Source of the DNA: CAJWOS01 sp964502005
GTDB lineage: Bacteria; Myxococcota_A; UBA796; UBA2385
Length of the DNA stretch: 64,000 nucleotides
Direction of reading: 5' to 3'
Assembly: GCA_964502005.1 (NCBI GenBank)
Contig: CAZCUX010000004.1
Coordinates: 341,408 to 405,407 of the forward strand
Shown in pieces: positions 26,925 through 35,278 of the stretch (its first letter is position 1; each line of letters starts with the position of its first letter). The notes beneath the pieces are model-generated. The model was not told the DNA's origin. It did not search any database and saw only the letters and a program-made list of their open reading frames with translations. A program made the translations under genes and the position numbers.

Positions 26925-26944
26925 GACCCGATGCCGAATGGGCA

Positions 26945-26963
26945 CTGAATGGTGATTCATTTT
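26945..26963. promoter_or_regulatory. Candidate SOS (LexA-like) operator upstream of recA
   Basis: The 19-base string CTGAATGGTGATTCATTTT contains a perfect inverted repeat TGAAT-N4-ATTCA (26946-26959), 75 bp before the recA start. Two near-identical copies occur at 30872 and 31857. The core GAAT-N4-ATTC has the architecture of the Gram-positive LexA box GAAC-N4-GTTC. Assignment to LexA is inference; no lexA gene lies in the window. Confidence 0.55.
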
Positions 26964-27037
26964 GTGAGAGGACGCTGCTCGTGGTGGTCACGGCAGCGAG
27001 CAACGAGAGTGCGGCGAAGGCCGCGATAGGAGTCACG

Positions 27038-28066
27038 ATGTTGGAAAATGCACCGACGGAGTTTGCGCGTCCAGAACCCAGTGCTGCAGCGACGGCTGCG
27101 GTTCGGGCTGCGATGGCCAAAATTGACAAACAATACGGCACCGGCACTGTCATGATGGGTGGCGACCGTGTGCAGGCCGAGGTGGGCGTGTTTTCCACCG
27201 GCTCGCTGGGGCTTGACCGTGCCCTCGGAATCGGCGGCTATCCGCGTGGGCGGGTCACCGAGATTTTTGGACCCGAAGCGAGCGGCAAGACGACCTTGAC
27301 GCTCCATGCGATTGCTGCGTGTCAGCGTTCGGGTGGAATCGCGGCATTTGTCGATGCCGAACATGCCCTCGACCCCGTATATGCGCGTCGATTGGGCGTC
27401 GACATGGAGCACCTCATCATCTCTCAGCCCGACGATGGCGAGCAGGCCCTCGATGTGCTAGAAGCCCTTGTGACCTCGGGTGGCGTAGACCTTGTTGTGT
27501 TGGACAGCGTGGCGGCGTTGGTGCCCCGCGCGGAGCTTCAGGGTGAGATGGGCGACACACAGGTTGGGTTGCAAGCGCGGCTCATGTCGAAGGCGCTTCG
27601 CAAGCTCACCGGAGCGGCCAACAAGTCCAACACAGCGGTGTTGTTCATCAACCAGCTTCGGCAAAAGATTGGCGTGGTGTTTGGCAACAACGAGGTCACC
27701 GCTGGCGGGAACGCCCTCAAATACTATGCCTCCATCCGGCTCGACATCCGACGCTTGGCGTCTATCAAGCAAGGCGCGGACTCTGTCGGCAACAAGACGC
27801 GGGTACGCGTGGTGAAAAACAAGCTGGCACCCCCGTTTCGGCAAGTGGAGTTCGACATTTTGTACGGCAAGGGTGTGTCGCACACCGGTGAGCTTCTCGA
27901 TGCGGCCTTGGAAGCCGGCGTCGTCACGAAGTCGGGCGCGTGGTTTGCATATGCAGGGGAAACCATCGGCCAAGGACGGGAAGCCGCCCGCATTTGGCTC
28001 GACGAAAACCCGCGCGCCGTGGACGCCATTCTGCGAGACCTGCCGCCGATTGTCGCGGAAGGCTGA
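27038..28066 (+). CDS. recA: Recombinase RecA
   Basis: DNA strand-exchange ATPase and LexA co-protease of 342 residues, normal length. It has Walker A GPEASGKTTLTLHA, the Walker B stretch LVVLDSVAAL, the DNA-binding loop FINQLRQKIGVVFGN and the MAW-like start IDKQYGTGTVMMGGD. The first residues differ from most RecA proteins (acidic and Ala-rich). TAGGAG is six bases before ATG 27038; the frame stays open far upstream within comM and is not coding there. A palindrome resembling an SOS operator lies 75 bp upstream, so DNA-damage control is likely. Confidence 0.97.
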   Translation: MLENAPTEFARPEPSAAATAAVRAAMAKIDKQYGTGTVMMGGDRVQAEVGVFSTGSLGLDRALGIGGYPRGRVTEIFGPEASGKTTLTLHAIAACQRSGGIAAFVDAEHALDPVYARRLGVDMEHLIISQPDDGEQALDVLEALVTSGGVDLVVLDSVAALVPRAELQGEMGDTQVGLQARLMSKALRKLTGAANKSNTAVLFINQLRQKIGVVFGNNEVTAGGNALKYYASIRLDIRRLASIKQGADSVGNKTRVRVVKNKLAPPFRQVEFDILYGKGVSHTGELLDAALEAGVVTKSGAWFAYAGETIGQGREAARIWLDENPRAVDAILRDLPPIVAEG

Positions 28067-28147
28067 GGTTTCCGTCCAACGGCGGTGACCGCTTGACCTT
28101 TCGTGGTGTCAAAGGTGTTGGAAAGTGCGCATGGGGCGCTCTTTCTG

Positions 28148-28230
28148 GGTCTTTCCGGGCGCGCGCTCGTTTCGCAAGGAGATGCGCCAGCCGGTTCCGG
28201 GACAATCGTGGGTGTGTCCCCGGAAAGACC
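28148..28230 (+). promoter_or_regulatory. Structured leader candidate upstream of corA
   Basis: A perfect 12-bp inverted repeat, GGTCTTTCCGGG (28148-28159) and CCCGGAAAGACC (28219-28230), encloses 59 bases in the recA-corA gap. The next 80 bases hold further GC-rich hairpins ending at the corA start region. The arrangement suggests a folded 5' leader, possibly ion-sensing, but no known riboswitch consensus was recognised. Confidence 0.4.
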
Positions 28231-28312
28231 GCACCTGCCACGTTTTGGGGATAAGGGGGTGGTGCCTCCCGTCGGGTGTGGACCCCACCCGTGCGGGGAG
28301 GCGGAGCCGCGA

Positions 28313-29356
28313 ATGTTGCACGCCGACCTCCACTTGCCGCCAGGACACCCCGTGTATGTCGGTCCTGTGCACGAACACGCCGTCACGGTCACTGTGATGC
28401 GGTATGGGCTCGGGCATTGCACCGAGTCCGTGCTCCCCGTTGCCGAGGTGGCGGGGCTAACGTTGTTTGAAGACGTGACGTGGATTCACGTTGACGGTCT
28501 CCATGACGTAGAAGTGGTGGGACAAATCGGCAAGTTCTATGGCTTGCACCACTTGGCGGTAGAAGACATCGTGACGGTCGATACCCGCGCCAAGGCGGAG
28601 ACCTACGATGGTGTCGTGGTCATCAATGCCAAGCGGCTTCGGATTGCAGAGCCGGGGGTAGGTGAGGTCGACGACCATCACATCACGCTTGTGTTGGGGC
28701 CGCGGTGGGTCTTGTCATTTGCGGAGATGCCGGGGCCGCTCTTCGAGCCGGTGCGAAAACGGATTCGGGATGGGCGGGGTCGCATCCGAACGCGCGGCTC
28801 CGATTATTTGCTTCATGCGCTGCTCGACGCCATTGTCGATGAGTGGCGTGGGGAGCTGGACCGCTTGGAGGATGCTGTTGACCGCCTCGACGACCTCCCT
28901 CTCGACCGCTTTGACAACCGACTGCCGACCTCCGTTCACGGGCTGAAGCGCCAGTTGTTGGCGTTTCGCAGGGGCGCGCTACCGTTGCGGGACGCGGTCG
29001 CGGTGATTCCCACCCAAGGTGGGGCGGTTGCCCGCGAGACGGTCCCGTACTTTCGCGACTTGCGCGACCATATCGTAGAAGTGGTCGAAGGTCTCGATGC
29101 GCAGCGGGACCGCATGCAAGCGGCGCTCGACGTGCGCTTGGCCTTGGCCAGCCATCGAATGAACGACACGATGCGGTGGTTGACGGTCGTGACCACCATC
29201 TTCATTCCGTTGAGCTTTCTTACGGGGCTGTATGGTATGAACTTCGACGCGATGCCGGAGCTGCATGTGAAATGGGGCTACCCCGCGTTGTTGTCGGTCA
29301 TGGGCCTCGTGGCGGGCGGGCAGCTCGTGTATTTTTATCGAAGAGGGTGGTTATGA
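28313..29356 (+). CDS. corA: CorA-family magnesium/cobalt transporter
   Basis: Inner-membrane divalent cation channel of 347 residues. The soluble N-terminal part holds HVDGLHDVEVVGQIGKFYGL and the long stalk helix. Two C-terminal helices carry the diagnostic loop GLYGMNFDAMPEL (GMN), and the protein ends with the basic YFYRRGWL. GGAG lies six to seven bases before ATG 28313; the open frame upstream lacks homology and runs through the structured leader. The gene follows recA by 246 bp, with a long folded leader. Confidence 0.93.
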   Translation: MLHADLHLPPGHPVYVGPVHEHAVTVTVMRYGLGHCTESVLPVAEVAGLTLFEDVTWIHVDGLHDVEVVGQIGKFYGLHHLAVEDIVTVDTRAKAETYDGVVVINAKRLRIAEPGVGEVDDHHITLVLGPRWVLSFAEMPGPLFEPVRKRIRDGRGRIRTRGSDYLLHALLDAIVDEWRGELDRLEDAVDRLDDLPLDRFDNRLPTSVHGLKRQLLAFRRGALPLRDAVAVIPTQGGAVARETVPYFRDLRDHIVEVVEGLDAQRDRMQAALDVRLALASHRMNDTMRWLTVVTTIFIPLSFLTGLYGMNFDAMPELHVKWGYPALLSVMGLVAGGQLVYFYRRGWL

Positions 29357-29388
29357 CGCGCACCGACAAGGTCGGCAGGAGGCGGACG

Positions 29389-29751
29389 ATGAAGCAGGGA
29401 TGGCTATTGGTGGGCCTCTTGGGGCTGCTTGGGTGTGGAGACAAAGAAGAAGACACGGCTTCGGTCGTTGTGCAAGGGTCGCCGTACCTCAATGTCTTGG
29501 CGCCCATGGACGGTGCGTTTCTCGATGAGGGGCAGGCGGTGCAGTTGTTGGTAGAGGGACGCCATGGCGATGGCAGTGCCGCCGACATCGTCGATGTGGT
29601 CTGGAGCGGCGATGCAGGTTGGAGCGCCGAAGGAAACGACATCGAGGTGTCGGATCTGCCGGCGGGCTTGTATGACCTGCAAGTGGTCGGGGTTGTGGAT
29701 GGCGAAGCGGTGGCAGGCGCCGTCGAAATCGCGGTGTATGCAGCACGGTAA
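29389..29751 (+). CDS. Small lipoprotein with Ig-like domain
   Basis: Lipoprotein of 120 residues: signal KQGWLLVGLLGLLGC with lipobox LLGC, an acidic linker (DKEEDTAS), then one beta-rich domain of about 90 residues resembling bacterial Ig-like folds (PYLNVLAPMDGAFLDEGQAV; GLYDLQVVGVVDGEAVAG). AGGAGG is seven bases before ATG 29389; an ATG at 29353, overlapping the corA stop, is less favoured. The protein is surface or periplasmic by inference, with unknown function. It precedes the formylglycine-enzyme-fold gene by 66 bp. Confidence 0.7.
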   Translation: MKQGWLLVGLLGLLGCGDKEEDTASVVVQGSPYLNVLAPMDGAFLDEGQAVQLLVEGRHGDGSAADIVDVVWSGDAGWSAEGNDIEVSDLPAGLYDLQVVGVVDGEAVAGAVEIAVYAAR

Positions 29752-29817
29752 TAGGCCGGTGCGGTGCATCCTCGCCAACACGGGGTTATCCACGGGTACC
29801 GCTCCGGTGAGGAAGAC

Positions 29818-30726
29818 ATGACGACACCCCCCCCTCGCGACCACTCCACCTCCGCAGACCTCCTTGCGCAGCTTGATTCCTTGCTTGCGTTGAAGGCCGG
29901 GCCGCGAATTGAGCCCCTGACGCGCTTTGCGCGGATGCTTGTCACGGATAGCGCGGCGAGCGCAATCGTTCGTGAGCGCACCGTAGCGGCGTTGTTGGCG
30001 CTTCTGGATGGATTTGCGGGCAATGGGCGGCAACGGATGGAAATGGGCGAGGCGCTTGGCTTGCTGGGCGACCCGCGTCTCCGGTCGCCCGAGCAGAGCG
30101 ACTACTGGGTGTCCTGCAAGGTAGATGGCGGGCGCGACCTCTTGGTTGGGCGCTTCGCGGTCACCACGGCCGAGTTTCGGGCTTGGGCCGATAATGGCGG
30201 CTATGACGATACCTCGGTGTGGAGCGAAGAAGGTTTGGCGTGGTTGGCGGGACAGCCGCTTCGTTGGACCACTCTGGCGGAAGACCCCGAGGCGGCGCAC
30301 TTGGTCGTTCCCAATCAGCCGGTCGCTGGCGTCACTTGGTGGGAGGCGGAGGCGTATGCCCGCGCCCACAACGCGCGCTTGTTGTCGGAAGATGAACACC
30401 GGGCCATTTGTCGCGGTGCCGAGAAGCGGCCTTATCCCTGGGGCGCTCCCTTCGGCGACGGCAACGCCAATACCAAAGAAGAAGCTCTGGGTCGGCCATG
30501 CGCGGCGGGTGTCTTCGCTGCCGACTGCACGCCCGAAGGCGTCTACGACATGGCCGGCAACATGGGCTGCTGGTTGTCCGATGGCGTAGAAGATGGGCGG
30601 CGGTTGTTGCATCCGGGGTCTTGGGCCCGACCTTCGATTGCCGCGTGGGCCAAAGCAATTGAAATGGCTGCGGCCGACACACGCTCCGCCGACCTTGGTT
30701 TGCGGTTGGCGCGCGACCCTTCGTAG
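29818..30726 (+). CDS. Formylglycine-generating-enzyme-fold (SUMF1) protein
   Basis: Protein of 302 residues without signal peptide. The C-terminal two thirds form a SUMF1/FGE-type domain: VGRFAVTTAEFRAWADNGGY, NQPVAGVTWWEAEAYARAHN, RLLSEDEH, GVYDMAGNMGCWLSDG and the ending LGLRLARD. The expected core GNVWEW is GNMGCW here, and the copper-binding cysteine pair of genuine FGE near the C-terminus is absent. A non-catalytic or ligand-binding role is therefore more likely than sulfatase maturation. GAGG precedes ATG 29818. Confidence 0.78.
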   Translation: MTTPPPRDHSTSADLLAQLDSLLALKAGPRIEPLTRFARMLVTDSAASAIVRERTVAALLALLDGFAGNGRQRMEMGEALGLLGDPRLRSPEQSDYWVSCKVDGGRDLLVGRFAVTTAEFRAWADNGGYDDTSVWSEEGLAWLAGQPLRWTTLAEDPEAAHLVVPNQPVAGVTWWEAEAYARAHNARLLSEDEHRAICRGAEKRPYPWGAPFGDGNANTKEEALGRPCAAGVFAADCTPEGVYDMAGNMGCWLSDGVEDGRRLLHPGSWARPSIAAWAKAIEMAAADTRSADLGLRLARDPS

Positions 30727-30843
30727 CGCAGGTTCTTGCGGTTTGCGCGCAATCGGCGCCTGGTGATGTCCTCGGGCCAACAACCTCCGCGCGAAGAAGC
30801 GTGCGGGGTGCAGCCCATGTGTGTGTGACCCGTGGGACGTGTG

Positions 30844-30867
30844 GGCATCCTCCGGGATGCCTCTTTT
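30844..30867 (+). terminator. Intrinsic terminator candidate
   Basis: A seven-base-pair GC-rich hairpin, GGCATCC (30844-30850) with GGATGCC (30855-30861), is followed by TCTTTT. It lies 117 bp past the stop codon of the SUMF1-fold gene and would end a plus-strand transcript. Confidence 0.65.
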
Positions 30868-30871
30868 GTCG

Positions 30872-30890
30872 CTGAATGACCATTCATTTT
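30872..30890. promoter_or_regulatory. Second copy of SOS-like palindrome
   Basis: CTGAATGACCATTCATTTT has a perfect TGAAT-N4-ATTCA inverted repeat (30873-30886) and shares 16 of 19 bases with the recA-upstream copy. It lies between two convergent genes, just right of a terminator hairpin, which is odd for an operator. Confidence 0.4.
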
Positions 30891-30911
30891 TTGGGGACGG
30901 GCGTTCGCTTG

Positions 30912-31682
30912 CTAAAAAACGCCCGCGATGGCCGCGACAATGGCCCGGCGGTCGCAGTCGTAGAGGTCGGCGCCGCTGAATGGGTTCAGCTCCACGACGC
31001 GCAAACCATCGTTGGTTTCCGCAATATCGATGACGACGGCGGGGTCCGGCATTGGAACACGCGCCACGACCGCTTCGACCACAACGCGCACCTCGGGGGG
31101 AAGACCGCCGCCTGTGCTGCGGCGACCGTCGGCCACATAGCCGGACCCGGCAATGACTTCGCCCGAAACGACCACGGCGCGCCACTCCGCGCCGATGCTG
31201 ACGGCGGGGGCGACAACAATCGGTAGGTTGGGGTCGTCGAAGTAGAAGCCAAAGTCGAGGCTCGCCAACGAGAGTGTGCTCCCGTCGCACACGCGGCCGG
31301 AAAAGGGCTTGAGCGGGCTGTCGGGGCGGATGAACCAATGCTGGCCGGCGAGGGTACGCTTGGACGATGCGACTGCCTGGGCGACGGTGGTGCGGGTCCA
31401 GAGCGGCGTCACCAGTAGGTCTTCGAGGAGCGGGGCCCACGCGGAGTAGGCCAAGGCGTCGGTGTTGCAAAAGGCGCCGGGTGAAACGCGGGGGTCCGTC
31501 GCGAGACGTGCCGCGTTGGCCAAGCTGCCGTGAAACAGGACCACCTCTCCGGGATGGGCGACGAGTCGGCCTGTCTCCCACGCGTGGTCGTCCCATCGGG
31601 TGACGCGGTGTGCAAACGAAAGCGCCGCCTGCGGGAGACGTTGGTCTTGGCCGTCGGAGAGGTCTTCAATCCACCAGTGCAT
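30912..31682 (-). CDS. ATP-grasp domain protein (DUF4343-like)
   Basis: Cytosolic protein of 256 residues. The C-terminal half shows ATP-grasp features: RTLAGQHWFIRPDSPLKPFSG, then VVIDIAETNDGLRVVELNPF, whose Glu/Asn resemble the metal-binding residues. Family members ligate carboxylates to amines or thiols; the substrate here is unknown. GGAAGG precedes ATG 31682 at good spacing; upstream codons in frame are TTG or leader-like. It is flanked on both sides by copies of the SOS-like palindrome. The 374 bp upstream contain no other gene. Confidence 0.7.
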   Translation of the reverse strand: MHWWIEDLSDGQDQRLPQAALSFAHRVTRWDDHAWETGRLVAHPGEVVLFHGSLANAARLATDPRVSPGAFCNTDALAYSAWAPLLEDLLVTPLWTRTTVAQAVASSKRTLAGQHWFIRPDSPLKPFSGRVCDGSTLSLASLDFGFYFDDPNLPIVVAPAVSIGAEWRAVVVSGEVIAGSGYVADGRRSTGGGLPPEVRVVVEAVVARVPMPDPAVVIDIAETNDGLRVVELNPFSGADLYDCDRRAIVAAIAGVF

Positions 31683-32056
31683 GCGTGCCTTCCGTGTGTG
31701 TCGCTTCGACCACGATGCGTGTGCTCCGAACAAATCGCGAAGCCATCGCGTCGGTGGGAGTTGTGTATGGCCGCGCAATGGCGGGAATCGGGTTGGGCCC
31801 GATGCGGGGTTCCCGCGCCATCGGACAGCCTGTTGTCACCGGAGTAAAGGTTCGTGCTGAATGACGGTTCATTTTCATCGCATGGCGTGGTCTTCTGTCT
31901 TCGCGACGATGGGGCGACGGTCGGGCCCCGCGCGTCGGCAGACGGCGGAAGCGGGGGCAAGGTCGGCCCGGCGAAACGAGGCAGCGGCAAACGAAAACCG
32001 CCCGTGAACTCGGCGAGAGTCCAGCGGGCGGTGGCAGCGACCGAAGTCGGCGGCGT
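31683..32056. other. Intergenic region between ATP-grasp gene and the TPR NTPase gene
   Basis: About 374 bp without an accepted gene. A small minus-strand reading frame of 70 codons (31666-31878) ends overlapping the ATP-grasp start, but its first codons fall inside the palindrome, so I do not call it. The only recognised element is the third SOS-like palindrome. Confidence 0.5.
31857..31875. promoter_or_regulatory. Third copy of SOS-like palindrome
   Basis: CTGAATGACGGTTCATTTT matches the copy at 30872 in 17 of 19 bases, with half-sites TGAAT and GTTCA. It lies 174 bp upstream of the ATP-grasp start on the minus strand and may control that gene. Confidence 0.45.
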
Positions 32057-35020
32057 TCAGAGAATGTCGCCGTCGTCGGTGAGGTCGTTTGCGTCGTCGT
32101 CGGCTGGGCCTTCGTCTTCGGTCACGCTGGTCTCATCTTCGTTGACCACTTCGTCGGCGTTCGCTTCGTCGGCGCTCGCTTCGTCGGCGCTCGCTTCATC
32201 GGCGCGGCGTCGGCGAATGGTGGTTCCTTCGCGGGTGCCAGCCTGGGCCTGGGGAACTTCTCCGGGAGCGTCCACAGACTCTTGCAGGATGGCGTGACCT
32301 GTCTCGATGAGCACCTTGATGCGGGCCAACATGTTGTCGTACACCGAAACTTCCGGCGCATAGACGGGTACACGTTCGCGGGCGGTCTTGTAGGCGTTGT
32401 GAGCGGTCAGCAGCTCACCCCGCGCGATCATCAGCTCGCCCATGGCCGCATGGGCTTCGTGGTTGGTGGGCTCGCTCTTGATGACGCGCGCCAACAGGCG
32501 GTCGGCGTCGTCGAAGGCTTCCCGCCGCACCAACACGCGCGCGCGCTGGATGTTGGTGGGTGCGTCTTCGCGACGGCGACGACGATTGGGGGCGGCTTGC
32601 TCGCGGCGGGCCAACTGCTTGAGGAGCCACTCGGCTTGGTCGAGGTCGCCACCGCGGTCGAGGATGACCTTGGCGAGAAGCACCAACACGCGGCGGTTTT
32701 CCTTCTCGAAGGTCATGGCCTCGCGCAACAGCGCTTCGGCGCGCTCGAGGTGTGCTTCGCGCTCGTCAGCGTTGACCATCGCCTTGCGCTGCTCAAGATC
32801 GGCTTCGCGGGCGATGTGGTTGGCGCTTTCGGGGGCGAGGCGGCGGGCTTCGGCGATACATTCTTCGGCCTCGGACCAGCGGTTGGTGCCGAGGAGCATG
32901 TAGATTTCGCCCAACATGCCGTAGGTGTCTGGCATCATGGGCTCAAGGTCGCTGGCCTTGCGCAAGATGTTGATTGCATCAAGCGGACGGTCAAGCGACA
33001 TCAAGAACCCGGCCAACCGACGGTGCATGCGCGCGTCGTTGGGGAACAACGCGAGACCGCGCTCCAACGCCTGTGCAGCCTTGCCGCGTGCATTGCGGTT
33101 TTGGTGCCAGGTGGCCAAGGTGTGGAACACCTCGGGGGTGGGGTGGCTCGCGGCAGCGACTTCGAATGCGGCGGAGATGGCGTCGGCGTTGGCGTTGTCG
33201 ACGACGAGCATCTCCGCTTCGGTGAGCATCAGCTCGGTGTTGCCGGACACAAACTTCTTCAGGTCGCCAATGCGAAGCTTGGCGATGTCGAGGCGCGGCT
33301 GGCGACGGCGAATCAGGCCGCGCAACTCATCGATGTGCGCATCGGTGTCCGCGTAGGGCAGGCGAAGGGCTGCGCGACCGCGACGTGCGGAGACCAGCAA
33401 CCGATTGCCTTCTTGGGCCGCCGCAAGGGACTCAAGGAGCTTGCCGGCTTCTTTCAAGCGGCGGGATTCCTTGATGAAGTGCTCGCCGAGCTGCTCCATG
33501 CGGCCGAAGTCTTCGACATCCCGCATCGGAATATGAACCGCGACGAGGGGATGGATGTAATAGAGCCGGTTTTCGCTACCGGGGGTCTGCTCCATCCAGC
33601 CTTGCGCCAACAGTTCGATACGTGCGTTGCGCGAGATACCGAGCGCTTGCAGGACGTCCGAAGACACCGGCTCGCGGGGCAAGCAGGCGATGGTGATGGC
33701 GGTGCGGGTTGCTTCGTCGAGCTTTTCGAGGCGCCGCTTGAGGTGTCGCTCCAGGGCCGCAAGATCCGTGATGCTGTCGGACTTGAGGAACTTCTGCTGC
33801 GCCAACACCTTATCGACGTCGCCTTCGCGGGTGACGGCCAAGCCGAACGTACGCGCCGACACGGGGTGACCGTGGGTGCGTTCGTAGATGGCGCCAAAGC
33901 GGTCGCGCGGGAATTCCGGCACGTTGTGGGCGCTGAAGACTTCGTGCAGCTCCCGCCCCTTGAGACCGGCGACGGCGAGCTGGCGCAGCTTGACGCCTTC
34001 GCCTTCTCGGTAGAAGCACAACGGGATGTCGGAAATCGCGACAATGCGGAGCTTGGGCGTGCCCTGGAACAATGCGCGGAGCATCGTTTCGAGGCGACCG
34101 TTGCGGTAGAAGCTGCCGTCGCGGCGGTCTTGCAGGTCGTGCAAGCGATGGAAGACCATCACCTTGCCGCTCATGGCGTCGCCGGAGAGGACGTCCACCA
34201 CAAGTTGCGTGAGCTCGACGGGGGCCGGCGGGCCTTCCTTGCGGGTGAGGGCTACGTGGAGACGGTCATCGCCGGCGACCTTCGCGGCCATCGCGAAGCG
34301 GCCGATGAGGGTATCGAAGCCGGTGCCGCGCGCGAACGTGATGTCCGGCAGGCGCTCGAGCCCGGCGGTGGCCAGCGCTTGCTCGACCAGCCAGCGGCGG
34401 CCGGCGCCGGGTGCACCGTGAACGATGACGGGACCGCCATCCGAAGACAGCATGCCTTGCAGCTCTGCCAGCTCTTCTTCGCGACCAACGAAGACAGGCA
34501 GGGGCGCGCGCAGCTTTTCTGCAGGCGCTTTGGATGCCTTTTTGCGGTTGGACGGGCCTTCGCCCGGTGCGACGAAGTCAGCCGACGGTGCCGCGGCAGG
34601 CGCGGGCATGTCGGTGACGGGCAGCGCGGACAAGAAGTCTGCTGCGCGCATCTTCTCTTGTTCGAGCTTGCCCAAACGCATGGACATCGGCAGGCCGAAG
34701 GGATTGAACGCCTTGGCTGCGATGATGTATCGGGGTTTGTTGGCTCCCGCCTGAATGGCCTGTTCCAAAGCGGAGAGGCCACGGCCATCCACGCCTGGTT
34801 CCGGCTCGACAATGACGACCAGACCGCCCGCTTGGGCAGTCGCAGGCGTCAGCGCCGCGGCGGTTGGAAGTACGGCCGGATTGACCGCCGTGTCCCCGAG
34901 GGTCACGGCAGGAACATTCCGCCGACGGAGTTCTGCCTGAACTTCGGGCTGGGCCAATGCCCGGCTCCCAAGTGCCAGTACGCAGCGGCCTTCTTTGATG
35001 GCAATCTCGACGCGATTCAT
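32057..35020 (-). CDS. Large P-loop NTPase with TPR repeats (STAND/AAA-like)
   Basis: Cytosolic protein of 987 residues in four parts. Residues 1-130 form a Rossmann-like N-terminal domain (GRCVLALGSRALAQ). Residues about 185-430 are an AAA-type ATPase with PVFVGREEELAELQ and the P-loop VHGAPGAGRRWLVE, where the usual Lys is Arg. Residues about 500-890 are TPR-type helical repeats (ALERGLALFPNDARMHRRLA). The tail is very acidic, with DEASADEASADEANADE. Such STAND-type proteins often act as sensors, but no effector domain is certain. It diverges from the pseudokinase gene by 258 bp. Confidence 0.75.
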   Translation of the reverse strand: MNRVEIAIKEGRCVLALGSRALAQPEVQAELRRRNVPAVTLGDTAVNPAVLPTAAALTPATAQAGGLVVIVEPEPGVDGRGLSALEQAIQAGANKPRYIIAAKAFNPFGLPMSMRLGKLEQEKMRAADFLSALPVTDMPAPAAAPSADFVAPGEGPSNRKKASKAPAEKLRAPLPVFVGREEELAELQGMLSSDGGPVIVHGAPGAGRRWLVEQALATAGLERLPDITFARGTGFDTLIGRFAMAAKVAGDDRLHVALTRKEGPPAPVELTQLVVDVLSGDAMSGKVMVFHRLHDLQDRRDGSFYRNGRLETMLRALFQGTPKLRIVAISDIPLCFYREGEGVKLRQLAVAGLKGRELHEVFSAHNVPEFPRDRFGAIYERTHGHPVSARTFGLAVTREGDVDKVLAQQKFLKSDSITDLAALERHLKRRLEKLDEATRTAITIACLPREPVSSDVLQALGISRNARIELLAQGWMEQTPGSENRLYYIHPLVAVHIPMRDVEDFGRMEQLGEHFIKESRRLKEAGKLLESLAAAQEGNRLLVSARRGRAALRLPYADTDAHIDELRGLIRRRQPRLDIAKLRIGDLKKFVSGNTELMLTEAEMLVVDNANADAISAAFEVAAASHPTPEVFHTLATWHQNRNARGKAAQALERGLALFPNDARMHRRLAGFLMSLDRPLDAINILRKASDLEPMMPDTYGMLGEIYMLLGTNRWSEAEECIAEARRLAPESANHIAREADLEQRKAMVNADEREAHLERAEALLREAMTFEKENRRVLVLLAKVILDRGGDLDQAEWLLKQLARREQAAPNRRRRREDAPTNIQRARVLVRREAFDDADRLLARVIKSEPTNHEAHAAMGELMIARGELLTAHNAYKTARERVPVYAPEVSVYDNMLARIKVLIETGHAILQESVDAPGEVPQAQAGTREGTTIRRRRADEASADEASADEANADEVVNEDETSVTEDEGPADDDANDLTDDGDIL
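32150..32209. repeat. 15-bp tandem repeat, four copies, in acidic tail of the NTPase gene
   Basis: TTCGTCGGCGCTCGC-type units, two of them identical and two diverged, occur head to tail and encode the repeated S-A-D-E-A motif on the minus strand. Such coding minisatellites vary in copy number by slippage. Confidence 0.8.
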
Positions 35021-35278
35021 CCTGTCCTCGACACTTCAGCGTGGCCCACGCCCGCAAGTGGGGGTGGTGTCACGGTACCTGGGCCGTCTAGCGGTCCGAG
35101 CACCCTCGTGGCTCCATCAGCCGGGGTGGCTCCCCGAACGACGCCCGCGGCTACTCGCCGCGCGATTCCGTGTGCCTGCTAACGGAGAGCGGAGCCGAAT
35201 TCAACGGCCATGCCGCAGCAACTGCTCGGATGATGGTTCGTGCGGCGCAAAACATTGGCGGGCGTTACGTCCCCGCGC

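Noticed and set aside
31666..31878. 70-codon minus-strand reading frame that ends overlapping the ATP-grasp start
   Set aside because: Its first codons lie within the palindrome and it has no SD; more likely part of the leader.
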